The notes: generated by a model from the sequence alone, not told the origin. A DNA stretch of 64,000 bases from Chryseobacterium mucoviscidosis (GCF_002177115.1 NZ_MVAG01000117.1:1-64000), one strand, 5' to 3'. Counted from the stretch's first letter, positions 25,910 through 35,579 are shown. Numbers and translations are program-made.

Positions 25910-27736
25910 TTAATTATTTTCCTGTTCGCGTCTTATCTGTTCGCTCATTTCCTCTAATACAGGCTTAATCGTGCTTTCCGGAAGATCACTTATTCGGATA
26001 TACATCAGTCCGTCGATCGCATCATTGAAGTTGGGATCTACGTTAAATGCGATAACTTTAGCATTTTGCTTAATGTATTTTTTAATTAAAACAGGCAATC
26101 TAAGTTCTGGTTCCAGATCATCAATGATTTTATCCAGCTTGTTCAGATCAGATTCCATTTCTTCGAAAAACAGATGCTTGTCCCTGTCGCGAAGCTTTAC
26201 TTTGTATTCGTTTCTTGGAGTAATATACTGTGCTACTGCGGAATCATAATAATTCGAACGCATAAACTCGATCATCAGAGATTTGGAAAATTCTGAAAAT
26301 TTATTGGAAATACTTACACCGCCCATTAAAAATTTATGATCCGGATTTCGTAAACAGACATGCACAATTCCTCTCCATAAAAGAAAAAGCGGAAGCGGCT
26401 TCTGCTGGTATTCCTGACAGATGTATGCACGACCCATTTCGATCACTTTTTTGAAAAAAGGATGAATGTCCTGCTCGAATTCAAATAAAGAACTGGTGTA
26501 AAAACCTTTGATGCCGGATTTCTTCATCACTTCTTTACCCAAAGCCATTCTGTAAGCTCCTACAAGTTTTTCAGCGGCACTGTCCCAAAGAAAAAGATGA
26601 TGATAATGTTTGTCGTATTCATCAAGGTCGAACGGCAGATTACTTCCTTCACCCACTGCACGGAAGGTAAGCTCTCGCTGTCTTCCGATTTCCCGCATTA
26701 TTGAAGGAATTTCTTCGTAAGTGGTAAAATAAACTTCATAATTTCCGTTGCTGAAAAACATCTTATCTGTGCCTTTCAGTTTATTAATGTCTTTTAAAAT
26801 ATCTTCTTTCGGAGTTTCGTCGATGATATTCTGAACGATATTTTCTTCTCTTAGTAAAGGGAATTTTACCGAAAGATTTTTAAGATTGATACTTTGCGCC
26901 AAAGATTTTCTCTTTTCGTAGTAAGATTTCATCATATACACCTTACGTTTCAGAAATTCTCCCAGTTCCTCGATGGTTTCCATATCATCCATCGCCTTAA
27001 CGGTAATAGGTTTTCCGATTCTTATTCTGATCGGTTTTTCCCTGTCGTTCATCATTTCTGCCGGAAGCATCAAGGTCTGCAAATTAGGATGAATTTTCGC
27101 TACCTGATAAAAGATCCTGCTGTTTTTTGCATGAAAATACATAGGAACGACCGGCACTTTTGCCATTCTGATGAGCTTTAATGCCGGTTTTTCCCATTCT
27201 TTATCCAGAATTTCACCGTAAGGATTGTTCTTATTGGAAACTTCTCCTGCAGGGAAAATTCCTACACAGCCTCCATTTTGCAGGTGCTTTAACGTTTCCC
27301 GCATTCCGGAAGAGCTGCTGTATGCTTCTTTTCTGCCTTCAAAAGGGTTTACCGCAATAACGTACGGCTCCATCGGCTTGATCTTTTCCAGAAGGAAATT
27401 TCCCATCACCTTAAAATCCGGACGTACTTCTGACAGAACTTTGCACATTAAAATTCCGTCAATCGCGCCAAGCGGATGATTGGATACCAGAATAAACGGT
27501 CCCGTTTTCGGAATTTTTGCCAGATCTTCTTCAAAAGCGATATAGCTTAAGTTGCGCTCTCTTACAAATGAGTCGAAAAAGTCTTTGCCTTCCTTGTCTT
27601 TTAGTTTGTCGTATAATTTATTTACTTCGTTTATTTTAGCAATGCTCATCACAGCAGATGCTACAGGATTCTTTAAAAATCCTATTTTACTTAAGCCGGA
27701 AGCCTTTATCAGATCGTTTTTCGAAATTAAACTCAT
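25910..27736 (-). CDS. Bifunctional acyltransferase, PlsC-like plus OlsB-like (OlsF type)
   Basis: A 608-residue fusion resembling OlsF, which makes ornithine- or other amino-lipids by N- and then O-acylation at the inner membrane. The N-terminal ~300 residues are a PlsC-like acyltransferase (SNHPLGAIDG at 85-94; GIFPAGEVSN). The C-terminal half (330-600) is a GNAT-like OlsB N-acyltransferase (LVGAYRMALG, FEMGRAYI-type segment VIEMGRAYICQEYQQK, and FLMGGVSISN). The catalytic His87 and Asp93 are five residues apart (HX5D) instead of the usual four. It lies 24 nt after lysC on the same strand, so it is probably co-transcribed. The amino acid acceptor is unknown. Confidence 0.85.
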   Translation of the reverse strand: MSLISKNDLIKASGLSKIGFLKNPVASAVMSIAKINEVNKLYDKLKDKEGKDFFDSFVRERNLSYIAFEEDLAKIPKTGPFILVSNHPLGAIDGILMCKVLSEVRPDFKVMGNFLLEKIKPMEPYVIAVNPFEGRKEAYSSSSGMRETLKHLQNGGCVGIFPAGEVSNKNNPYGEILDKEWEKPALKLIRMAKVPVVPMYFHAKNSRIFYQVAKIHPNLQTLMLPAEMMNDREKPIRIRIGKPITVKAMDDMETIEELGEFLKRKVYMMKSYYEKRKSLAQSINLKNLSVKFPLLREENIVQNIIDETPKEDILKDINKLKGTDKMFFSNGNYEVYFTTYEEIPSIMREIGRQRELTFRAVGEGSNLPFDLDEYDKHYHHLFLWDSAAEKLVGAYRMALGKEVMKKSGIKGFYTSSLFEFEQDIHPFFKKVIEMGRAYICQEYQQKPLPLFLLWRGIVHVCLRNPDHKFLMGGVSISNKFSEFSKSLMIEFMRSNYYDSAVAQYITPRNEYKVKLRDRDKHLFFEEMESDLNKLDKIIDDLEPELRLPVLIKKYIKQNAKVIAFNVDPNFNDAIDGLMYIRISDLPESTIKPVLEEMSEQIRREQENN

Positions 27737-27760
27737 ATTGTGTTTAGTCGCAATTAGTTT

Positions 27761-28999
27761 TTATTGTGTTACCATTTGAAGCGTATTTTTCGCAATCTGC
27801 TCCAATAATACACTTTTTTCCTGGTAAAATTTATCTATGTTCTCTATTTTTGCATTTCTTACGGTAAATAAAGATACATTTTTTATAACTTCTGTTTTAA
27901 ATACTTTTTGAAGTTCTTCATTTAATTCATCTACGGTATTGAATTTATCTTCAAGACATAAAGCCAATGAAATTGCAGAATTCTGCATCAGGGAAACCTT
28001 AATTTTGTACTTGGATAAATATCCGAAAATAAGACTCATATGGTCTTCTGCGATAAATGAAAAGTCTCTTGTGGAAATTTTAAGCAAAGTCTGGTTTTCC
28101 TTTAAAATATAAGATTCTTCGCTTTGGTTTTTTTCCGAAGCACCTACTTTTGTTCCTTCCTTTGTAGGATCTACAAAAGATTTTACGTAAAAAGGAATGT
28201 TTTTCTGCTGAAGCGGCTGTAATGTTTTCGGGTGAATCACACTTGCTCCGTAATACGCCATTTCAATAGCTTCTTCGTATGAAATATTAGAAAGCAACGT
28301 TACATCTTTGAATTTTCTCGGATCTCCCGTCATTACGCCCGGAACGTCTTTCCAGATCGTCATAGCCTCTGCATTTAAGCAATACGCAAAAATCGCGGCA
28401 GAATAATCAGAACCCTCTCTTCCTAATGTTACCGTAAAATTGTTATTATCCGAACCGATGAATCCCTGCGTTACGTAGCAGATTTCTTTATTTAAGTTTG
28501 AAATAAACTCTTCCGTCTTTGCCCAGTCTACCACACCTTCTCTGTAAGAATTGTCTGTCTTTACATAATCTCTTGCATCTAGCCACTGATTGGTAAACTG
28601 AATTTCATTCAAATATTCGCTCACAATTTTCGTAGAAATCATTTCCCCGCAGCTTACCACCTGATCGTAAACAAAATCGTAGTTTGGAGATTTGTTTCTT
28701 CTTAAAAAAGAATCAATATCATCAAAAAATAAATTGATTTCCGCAAAAACCGCATGATTTTCGGGAAATAATCCTTCCGCGATCTCAATGTGTTTTCGTT
28801 TTATCTTTTCAATTTCAGTTTGATAGTTATCCTTCTTGAAATAAAGTTCTATAACCTTTTCCAACTCATTGGTCGTTTTGCCCATCGCTGAAATTACCAG
28901 CAGACATTTGGCAAATCCCTGGCTTTTTAAAACCATGGCTACATTTTTTACACTTTCGGCATCCTTTACCGATGCTCCACCAAACTTGAAAATTTTCAT
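27761..28999 (-). CDS. lysC: Aspartate kinase
   Basis: Phosphorylates aspartate, the committed step to lysine, threonine and methionine; cytoplasmic. It has 412 residues. The N-terminal MKIFKFGGASVKD is the kinase phosphate-binding start. SSCGEMIS-type (VVSCGEMISTKI) and the VTLGREGSDYSAA segment are characteristic, and an ACT regulatory region follows from about 300 (LLKISTRDFSFIAEDHMSLIF). The ATG at 28999 is chosen over 29068 because the family starts with MKIFKFGG and a -7 promoter element lies between them. It is followed by the acyltransferase gene. No homoserine dehydrogenase domain is fused. Confidence 0.93.
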   Translation of the reverse strand: MKIFKFGGASVKDAESVKNVAMVLKSQGFAKCLLVISAMGKTTNELEKVIELYFKKDNYQTEIEKIKRKHIEIAEGLFPENHAVFAEINLFFDDIDSFLRRNKSPNYDFVYDQVVSCGEMISTKIVSEYLNEIQFTNQWLDARDYVKTDNSYREGVVDWAKTEEFISNLNKEICYVTQGFIGSDNNNFTVTLGREGSDYSAAIFAYCLNAEAMTIWKDVPGVMTGDPRKFKDVTLLSNISYEEAIEMAYYGASVIHPKTLQPLQQKNIPFYVKSFVDPTKEGTKVGASEKNQSEESYILKENQTLLKISTRDFSFIAEDHMSLIFGYLSKYKIKVSLMQNSAISLALCLEDKFNTVDELNEELQKVFKTEVIKNVSLFTVRNAKIENIDKFYQEKSVLLEQIAKNTLQMVTQ

Positions 29000-29055
29000 T
29001 AAATTGTTAATAATAAAATTGTTAGATAAAATTTGTGGGAATATTTTACGGGTGA

Positions 29056-29063
29056 CAAAATTA
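29056..29063 (-). promoter_or_regulatory. -7 promoter element TAATTTTG of lysC
   Basis: A perfect TAnnTTTG match on the minus strand, 56 nt before the chosen ATG and downstream of the alternative ATG at 29068. Confidence 0.6.
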
Positions 29064-29312
29064 GACATTTACAACGAGATATGAAAGAGCAGAATCTTGT
29101 CGTAGCCTTAAGATTTTATTAAAATTATCAATAAGCAGAAATTATTCCGATTGCCACAATAAAAAGGGAATGTTAATTCCAGCTTAAGATTTTTTTTAAT
29201 AGGCTTGTGTCGTTGTATTGTATTGATATACAGTAATTAAGGTCTTTTATTAATTATTCTTTTAAATTGTAATAAATTTTACGAAATTTGGAGAAAACGT
29301 AAAAAGCAAAAT

Positions 29313-30329
29313 ATGTCAGAGCAACCATTACAGACTTTAGGAGAATTTCTTATTGATAGACAGGATGATTTTCAGTATTCCACGGGAGAGTTTTCCCGTC
29401 TCTTGAGTGCAATAAGACTTGCTTCAAAAGTAGTAAACAGAGAAGTAAATAAAGCAGGAATTGTAGACATCGCAGGCGCTGCAGGAAACCAGAATGTACA
29501 GGGAGAAGAGCAGCAGAAACTGGATGTAATTGCCAATGAAATTTTTATTACCGCTTTGTCTCAGAGAGAGGTTGTCTGTGGAATCGCTTCCGAAGAAAAC
29601 GATGATTTCATTGATATTAAATGTGGCGAAAACGGACATTTAAGCAAATATGTGGTGCTGATTGATCCTCTTGACGGTTCTTCGAATATTGATGTAAACG
29701 TTTCAGTAGGAACCATTTTCTCAATCTACAGAAGAGTTACAGAGCCCGGAACTCCGGTTCAGTTGGAAGACTTTTTACAGAAAGGCGTTAACCAGATTGC
29801 AGCAGGATATGTTATCTATGGATCTTCCACAATGATTGTTTACACCACAGGAAACGGAGTGAACGGATTTACATTAGATCCTTCTCTGGGAACGTATTAT
29901 CTGTCTCATCCGAATATGACTTTCCCAAAAACAGGGAAAATTTATTCCATTAACGAAGGAAACTATATCAAATTTCCTCAGGGCGTAAAAAATTACCTTA
30001 AATATTGCCAGATGGAAGAAGGAGATAGACCATATACTTCAAGATATATTGGTTCGTTGGTAGCAGATTTTCACAGAAATATGCTGAAGGGCGGAATCTA
30101 TATCTATCCTTCGTATTCGCAGGCTCCGAACGGAAAACTGAGATTGCTGTATGAGTGTAATCCGATGGCATTCCTTGCAGAACAGGCAGGAGGAAAAGCA
30201 ACAGACGGCTTCAGAAGAATCCTTGAAATTGAACCGACAGAATTGCATCAGAGAATTCCGTTTTTCTGCGGAAGTATTGATATGGTGGAGAAAGCGGAAG
30301 AATTTATGCGAATTGACAGTGTAAAATAA
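29313..30329 (+). CDS. fbp: Fructose-1,6-bisphosphatase, class I
   Basis: Hydrolyses fructose 1,6-bisphosphate in gluconeogenesis; cytoplasmic. It has 338 residues. The metal-binding [10 protein letters not shown] is at 116-125 and GIASEEND at 90-97, giving the catalytic Glu and Asp ligands. The substrate region [11 protein letters not shown] and the C-terminal GGKATDG are present. Its TAA overlaps the menC ATG by one base (TAATG), so the two are translationally coupled. The pairing has no obvious metabolic logic. Confidence 0.96.
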   Translation: MSEQPLQTLGEFLIDRQDDFQYSTGEFSRLLSAIRLASKVVNREVNKAGIVDIAGAAGNQNVQGEEQQKLDVIANEIFITALSQREVVCGIASEENDDFIDIKCGENGHLSKYVVLIDPLDGSSNIDVNVSVGTIFSIYRRVTEPGTPVQLEDFLQKGVNQIAAGYVIYGSSTMIVYTTGNGVNGFTLDPSLGTYYLSHPNMTFPKTGKIYSINEGNYIKFPQGVKNYLKYCQMEEGDRPYTSRYIGSLVADFHRNMLKGGIYIYPSYSQAPNGKLRLLYECNPMAFLAEQAGGKATDGFRRILEIEPTELHQRIPFFCGSIDMVEKAEEFMRIDSVK

Positions 30330-31333
30330 TGAAAGCAGAATATTCAAGATGTTTACTAGAATTCAAACGCCCGAGTGGAACATCTCGCGGCGTTTTGCTT
30401 GAAAAAGAGACCTTTATTCTCGAAATTTCAGAAAATGGAAAAAAAGGAATAGGGGAGTGCGCAATTTTCAGAGGATTAAGTTTTGACGACAGACCGGATT
30501 ATGAAGGTAAATTAAAATGGCTTTGTGAAAATATTCAGCAGGAAACTGAGTTTTTAAAAGAGGAACTGAAAGAATTTCCTTCCATTTGGTTCGGATACGA
30601 ACAGGCTGTTCTGAATTTGAAAAATGGTGAAAACCTGTATTTCCCAAGTGATTTTACAGAAGGGAAGACTCCGATCGTCATTAATGGTCTGATCTGGATG
30701 GGCGACATCAATTATATGGAAGAGCAGATTCAGGATAAGCTGGAAAAAGGTTTTCACTGCATCAAGCTGAAAATAGGAGTCGACTGGACATCCGAGCATG
30801 AGATTCTTCAGAAACTGAGATTAAAATTTTCAAAAGAAAAGCTTGAACTACGCGTTGATGCAAATGGTGGTTTTAATAAAGAGGAAGCAAAAGTCGTTTT
30901 ACAGCAATTAGCCGATCTACATATTCACTCTATCGAGCAGCCTATAAAAGCAGGAAACTGGAACGATATGGCAGAATTATGTCTTGAAACGCCTACTCCG
31001 ATTGCTTTGGATGAAGAGCTGATCGGGATTACAGATTTTAATGAAAAAAGAAAATTACTAGAAACCGTAAATCCTCAGTATATCATTTTAAAACCCGCTT
31101 TGGCAGGAGGTTTTTCAGGTTCTGATGAATGGATTTCTCTGGCTGAAGAACGCAATATAGGATGGTGGATTACATCAGCACTGGAAAGTAATATCGGGCT
31201 GAACGCAATTGCTCAGTATACTTTTACAAAAAAAAGCCCGATGCCGCAAGGATTGGGAACCGGAACTTTATTTGTTAATAATTTCGAATCAAATCTCGAT
31301 CTGAAAGGAGAATTACTGTGGTTTAAAAATTAG
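30329..31333 (+). CDS. menC: o-Succinylbenzoate synthase
   Basis: Dehydrates SHCHC to o-succinylbenzoate in menaquinone synthesis; an enolase-superfamily enzyme in the cytoplasm. It has 334 residues. The catalytic Lys pair is in CIKLKIG (about 145), metal ligands are in LRVDANGG, SIEQP and ALDEEL, and the second Lys in ILKPALAGG. Dipeptide epimerases share the fold, but the PSGTSRGVL N-terminus and GTGTLF end fit MenC of Bacteroidota. It overlaps fbp by one base. A further menaquinone gene (menF) is at 56393, not linked here. Confidence 0.85.
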   Translation: MKAEYSRCLLEFKRPSGTSRGVLLEKETFILEISENGKKGIGECAIFRGLSFDDRPDYEGKLKWLCENIQQETEFLKEELKEFPSIWFGYEQAVLNLKNGENLYFPSDFTEGKTPIVINGLIWMGDINYMEEQIQDKLEKGFHCIKLKIGVDWTSEHEILQKLRLKFSKEKLELRVDANGGFNKEEAKVVLQQLADLHIHSIEQPIKAGNWNDMAELCLETPTPIALDEELIGITDFNEKRKLLETVNPQYIILKPALAGGFSGSDEWISLAEERNIGWWITSALESNIGLNAIAQYTFTKKSPMPQGLGTGTLFVNNFESNLDLKGELLWFKN

Positions 31334-31479
31334 ATTTCACAAACAGGATTGTTGTAATGTTCTTCATCCCATGTTCTGCAGCATCTTAATTTAGGATTCC
31401 AGTTAAGACAGCCGATGGGAACAATACCTCCTTTGATTGTTTTTAAATCACTCTTCTTAAGTTTTTTTAGATTTTTCAT
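31330..31479 (-). CDS. GG-leader bacteriocin-like peptide
   Basis: A 49-residue precursor. The leader MKNLKKLKKSDLKTIKGG ends in the double glycine recognised by peptidase-containing ABC exporters. The 31-residue core (IVPIGCLNWNPKLRCCRTW...VCEI) has four cysteines. This is typical of Flavobacteriia 'bacteriocin-like' peptides, which can be matured and exported. No exporter or modification enzyme is in the window. An in-frame start at 31539 is rejected because the leader begins at 31479. Its TAA overlaps the menC stop codon on the other strand. A 14-bp palindrome lies 60 nt upstream. Confidence 0.75.
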   Translation of the reverse strand: MKNLKKLKKSDLKTIKGGIVPIGCLNWNPKLRCCRTWDEEHYNNPVCEI

Positions 31480-31538
31480 AGAAACATTTTTTTGGTTTTG
31501 TAATGTAAATATGAATTTCTTTTTTTTAATGTACAACA

Positions 31539-31587
31539 ACTTTAACTTATATTAACACACATTAAAGTGAATAATATAAGTTAAAGT
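31539..31587. promoter_or_regulatory. 14-bp perfect inverted repeat upstream of the GG-leader gene
   Basis: Arms ACTTTAACTTATAT (31539-31552) and ATATAAGTTAAAGT (31574-31587) are separated by 21 nt. It lies 60 nt before the peptide ATG and could be a regulator binding site or an RNA hairpin. Confidence 0.55.
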
Positions 31588-32094
31588 ATATAGAATACAT
31601 CCAAAGTACATTAGAACTTTGTGTAACTTTCGGAAATTGTTTTGAGATTTTTAATTTGTAGTTTTCAGTCGTATAATCTTAGTGTTTATAAATTAGGTGA
31701 TTGGCGATTAGATAACATCTTTTACAAAAATCGCTTTCTTAATGTATTCCAAAAATAAAGAAAACTTACTTTTAACCTTTTTCATAATATAAAATGTTAA
31801 TATTTTTGTGGTAATAAATTTACAATCTTTATGCCAAAAGTCAATGCATAATTTTTATTTTTTTAACATTTTTCTTTAATAAATTGTAAACTGTTGTATA
31901 ATAGCTGTTTGGAGTTTTTTTTCTTTTATTTTTACTTTTACAGGTATAAATTTCTTTTGTTTTGTTAATTCTTAGAAAGTATTGATGTTATTTTTATTTG
32001 AAATTTTAATATCTGCAAAAAATGTAACCCAAAAGAAATGCAAATCCACTATTACTCTTTTGCATTATTATTTCCATAAACCCTCAAAATTTCA
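31588..32094. other. AT-rich gap upstream of glnS
   Basis: 507 bp with no gene or repeat that I can support. A 64-codon frame starting at 31982 runs into glnS out of frame and looks accidental. The glnS promoter lies at the right edge. Confidence 0.5.
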
Positions 32095-32102
32095 TAAATT
32101 TG
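32095..32102 (+). promoter_or_regulatory. -7 promoter element TAAATTTG of glnS
   Basis: A perfect TAnnTTTG match, 39 nt before the ATG at 32142. Confidence 0.65.
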
Positions 32103-32141
32103 CAAATTGCCGTATTATAGAGCAATTAAAAGCGAAATTTA

Positions 32142-33815
32142 ATGGAAGAAGAAAAAAAATCACTCAATTTTATTGAGCAAATTATCGAAGATGATTTGGC
32201 AAACGGTCTGGGAAAAGATCAGCTCCGTTTCCGTTTTCCGCCTGAACCAAACGGTTATCTGCATGTAGGTCACACCAAAGCGATCTGCATCAACTTCGGT
32301 TTGGGTGAAAAATACAATGCTCCCGTAAACCTTCGTTTCGACGATACGAACCCTGAAAAAGAAGAACAGGAATTTGTAGATTCTATTATGAAAGACGTTG
32401 AATGGTTGGGTTTCAAATGGGATAAAGTTTTGTACGCCTCCGATTACTTCCAGCAGCTTTACGATTGGGCAGTTCAGTTAATAAAAGAAGGAAAAGCTTA
32501 CGTAGATGAGCAGCCTTCTGAAGTGATTACCGAACAGAGAAAAAATCCTGCAGAGCCGGGTGTGGAATCTCCGTTCAGAAACCGTCCTGTTGAAGAATCA
32601 TTAGATTTATTCGAAAAGATGAAAAACGGCGAATTCGAAAGTGGTTCTATGTCTCTTCGTGCAAAAATCGATATGACTTCACCGAATATGAATATGCGTG
32701 ATCCTGTGATGTACAGAATTCTGAACAAACCTCACCACAGAACAGGAACCGACTGGAAAATTTATCCGATGTACGACTGGGCGCATGGTGAATCCGATTA
32801 TATTGAACAAATTTCTCACTCACTGTGTTCTTTAGAGTTTGAAAACCACAGACCTTTATACAACTGGTATTTGGATCAGGTGTACGAAGAAGGAAAAGTG
32901 AAAAACAAGCAGAGAGAATTCGCGAGAATGAACGTTTCTTACATGATTACTTCCAAAAGAAAACTACAGAGGCTGATTGCCGAAAATGTAGTAAACGGTT
33001 GGGATGATCCGAGAATGCCTACCATTTCCGGAATGAGAAGAAAAGGTTTTACCCCTGCTTCCATCAGGAATTTTATTGAAAAAGTAGGAGTTGCCAAAAG
33101 AGAAAATCTTATTGAACTTCAGTTACTGGAATTCTGCGTTCGTGAAGACCTTAATAAAGTCGCAAAACGTGTAATGACGGTTGTGGATCCTGTCAAATTA
33201 GTCATTGAAAACTATCCGGAAGGAAAAGAAGAATGGCTGGAAACAGAAAACAATCCTGAACAGGAAAATGCAGGAACAAGAGAAATTCCGTTTTCCAGAG
33301 AATTATATATTGAGCGTGAAGACTTTAAAGAAGAAGCAAACAACAAATTCTTCAGACTAAAGTTAGGCGGAGAAGTTCGTCTGAAATCTGCTTACATCAT
33401 TAAAGGTGAAAGAGTAGAAAAAGACGAAAACGGAAACATTACGACCATTTACGCAACCTACGACGAAAAATCCAAGTCAGGAAGCGGAACAGAAGAAAGT
33501 TTAAGAAAAGTAAAAGGAACCATTCATTGGGTATCTGCGAAACACGCAATTCCTGTGGAAGTAAGAAATTACGACAAATTATTCACAGTGGAACAGCCAG
33601 ATGCAGAGAAAGATGTAGATTTCCTAAACTTTATCAATCCGGATTCTGTAACTACCATTCAGGGATTTGCTGAACCAAGCTTAAAAGATGTGGCAGTTGG
33701 AGAACCTCTTCAATTCCAGAGAATTGGCTATTTCACGAAAGATCAGGATTCTACGGATACAAACTTTGTATTCAACAGAACTGTGACGTTAAAAGACTCT
33801 TATAAGCCGGAGTAA
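32142..33815 (+). CDS. glnS: Glutamine--tRNA ligase
   Basis: Charges tRNA-Gln directly with glutamine; class I, cytoplasmic. It has 557 residues, close to the E. coli enzyme. The HIGH motif is HVGH at 41-44 (PPEPNGYLHVGH, which is diagnostic of GlnS/GltX). The KMSKS loop is MITSKRK near 270, a degenerate form common in GlnS. The C-terminal anticodon-binding beta-barrels are complete, ending in DSYKPE. Having GlnRS suggests that Gln-tRNA need not be formed by amidation. It has its own promoter and a strong terminator. Confidence 0.96.
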   Translation: MEEEKKSLNFIEQIIEDDLANGLGKDQLRFRFPPEPNGYLHVGHTKAICINFGLGEKYNAPVNLRFDDTNPEKEEQEFVDSIMKDVEWLGFKWDKVLYASDYFQQLYDWAVQLIKEGKAYVDEQPSEVITEQRKNPAEPGVESPFRNRPVEESLDLFEKMKNGEFESGSMSLRAKIDMTSPNMNMRDPVMYRILNKPHHRTGTDWKIYPMYDWAHGESDYIEQISHSLCSLEFENHRPLYNWYLDQVYEEGKVKNKQREFARMNVSYMITSKRKLQRLIAENVVNGWDDPRMPTISGMRRKGFTPASIRNFIEKVGVAKRENLIELQLLEFCVREDLNKVAKRVMTVVDPVKLVIENYPEGKEEWLETENNPEQENAGTREIPFSRELYIEREDFKEEANNKFFRLKLGGEVRLKSAYIIKGERVEKDENGNITTIYATYDEKSKSGSGTEESLRKVKGTIHWVSAKHAIPVEVRNYDKLFTVEQPDAEKDVDFLNFINPDSVTTIQGFAEPSLKDVAVGEPLQFQRIGYFTKDQDSTDTNFVFNRTVTLKDSYKPE

Positions 33816-33839
33816 AAATTCATTGATATTATATAAATG

Positions 33840-33868
33840 AACAGGGCTTATTTTTAAGCCCTGTTTTT
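33840..33868 (+). terminator. Rho-independent terminator of glnS
   Basis: Perfect stem AACAGGGCTTA/TAAGCCCTGTT with a TTTT loop, followed by a T-run. Confidence 0.9.
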
Positions 33869-33972
33869 TGTTTTTAACCCTAACGAAACAAAAGTGACCA
33901 CCAAAAAATGGCGTTATCCGTAAAAAACATTTGCTTCATTAGTGTTTAAAAAAATAATTAAAATTAAAAATT

Positions 33973-35202
33973 GTGAAACTTATATACTTATACACCAACT
34001 CATTCAAAGGGCTTTCAAAAGAAAGCTGGATGCTTGCTTTGGTTATGCTCATCAATCGGGCAGGTTCCATGGTACTTCCTTTTCTGGGAGTTTACATGAC
34101 CGATCATTTAAAATTCAGTATCGAAAATACTGGAGTTGTACTCAGCTTTTTCGGAATCGGTTCGGTAATTGGTTCTTGGCTGGGCGGATTTATTACAGAC
34201 AGAATCGGAGAATACAGAGTTCAGTATCTCAGCTTATTGCTCAGTGTGCCTTTATTTTGTATGATTCCTCTATTTAAGACAGAAATAGGAGTGGCGACCA
34301 TTATTTTGCTGCAAAGCATTGTAAGCGATTCCTTCCGTCCTGCAAACTCGGTTGCCATTACAAAATATGCAAAACCCGAAAACATAACCAGAGCATTTTC
34401 CTTAAACCGGATGGCAATTAATTTAGGCTTTTCCATCGGTCCCGCTTTGGGCGGTATTTTATCGGCAATTTCCTACGAATTTTTATTTTTCAGCAATGCT
34501 TTTACAGCTTTGGTGGCGGGAATTTTATACATCGTCTTTTTCAGAAAACGAAACATGCTGGCAAAATTAAAAGCCCGAAAAGTACAGGAAGCCATAGAAA
34601 TTAAAAAAGAAAATTCGCCTTACCGCGATGGTAAATTTCTGGTTTACTGCTTTTTCTGTATGCTTTTTTCAATCTGTTTTTTCCAGTTGTTCAGTACATT
34701 GACTATTTTTTACAAAGACACGGCGCATTTAAGTCAGCAAAGTATAGGATATATTTTGGGGTACAGCGGCTTTTTAGTCGTTTTACTCGAAATGGGATTG
34801 GTACAGGTTGCCGAAAAATATCTCAGTCTTGCAGTAACAATGCTTTTGGGAACCTTCATCTGCGGATTTGCTTATGCCATGCTTGGTTTTGATTACAGTA
34901 TCGTGACTTTGGTTGTATCCATGAGCCTTCTCTGCGTAGGAGAAATCTGGGCTTTGCCATTTATGTCAACCATCACAGCATTACGCTCCGGAAAAAACAA
35001 CAAAGGAGCTTACATGGGCTTGAACGGAATTTCATTCTCCATCGCCTTTATTGTAACCCCTACTTTGGGAACGTTCATCGCCGAAAGATTCGGATTCACC
35101 ATATTATGGATCGGGACAGGAGTTTTAGCCACAATCATTGCCAGTGCATTTTATTACATTGTTCCGTGGATGATTGGCGACAGAAAACACGCAGAATCTT
35201 AA
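33973..35202 (+). CDS. MFS transporter, GTG start
   Basis: A 409-residue inner-membrane transporter of the major facilitator superfamily with about 12 TM helices. The loop 2-3 region GSWLGGFITDRIGEYRVQ is the classic MFS motif A. Repeats of the two six-helix halves are separated by a basic loop (KRNMLAKLKARKVQEA, about 195-210). An efflux role (drug or sugar) is typical, but the substrate is unknown. No ATG fits; GTG at 33973 begins a normal N-terminus (MKLIYLYTNSFKGLSKE). The stop codon TAA is formed by the first bases of a family B repeat. Confidence 0.88.
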   Translation: MKLIYLYTNSFKGLSKESWMLALVMLINRAGSMVLPFLGVYMTDHLKFSIENTGVVLSFFGIGSVIGSWLGGFITDRIGEYRVQYLSLLLSVPLFCMIPLFKTEIGVATIILLQSIVSDSFRPANSVAITKYAKPENITRAFSLNRMAINLGFSIGPALGGILSAISYEFLFFSNAFTALVAGILYIVFFRKRNMLAKLKARKVQEAIEIKKENSPYRDGKFLVYCFFCMLFSICFFQLFSTLTIFYKDTAHLSQQSIGYILGYSGFLVVLLEMGLVQVAEKYLSLAVTMLLGTFICGFAYAMLGFDYSIVTLVVSMSLLCVGEIWALPFMSTITALRSGKNNKGAYMGLNGISFSIAFIVTPTLGTFIAERFGFTILWIGTGVLATIIASAFYYIVPWMIGDRKHAES

Positions 35203-35376
35203 ATATTTTGGGCGTGTCCCTCATTCCGGAGCTAAACCTCATAGGTTTTTAAAACCTATGAGGTTTCCCCCTACAATTCGGGTCGGGCTGCTTTGGGGTT
35301 CGCTTCGCTTCCGTACTCGTTCGTTCCTCACTCGCACCGGCGTCTTCGCCGCCGCCCGCCGCATCCCTCACGCGAA
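35197..35376. repeat. Family B dispersed element, copy 2, with nested palindrome
   Basis: The order is TCTTAAATATT, GGGCGTGTCCC, a variable inner hairpin, GGTCGGGCT, a GC-rich section and CATCCCTCACGCGAA, as in copy 1 at 15191. The inner hairpin is a perfect 16-bp palindrome (arms 35234-35249 and 35251-35266, core AAACCTCATAGG). The TAA in its first bases is the MFS stop codon. Confidence 0.8.
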
Positions 35377-35579
35377 GGAAAACACACCCTAAGAAATTCA
35401 GTCCGTCACAAAAAAATGTTGACAGACTTTTTATTGTAACGGAGTAAGAAACAAATTTGGCTTTAGCCAAAACGCATCATCAATTTCTTCTGAAGCCCAA
35501 CTCACGGTATTTTAAACAAATCTTCTGCGAATTTATATTTTCCACACAGAAAAGTACAGTTTTTGCTTCCCTTCATTCG

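Noticed and set aside
28999..29068. Longer aspartate kinase start at 29068
   Set aside because: The extra residues are not family-like, and a perfect -7 element lies downstream of that ATG.
31982..32176. A 64-codon frame overlapping the glnS start
   Set aside because: It overlaps glnS in another frame, and the glnS promoter lies within it; no homology is recognisable.
33920..33934. AACATTTG as the MFS promoter
   Set aside because: The first base of the TA is changed, and the spacing to the GTG start (about 40 nt) is not decisive.
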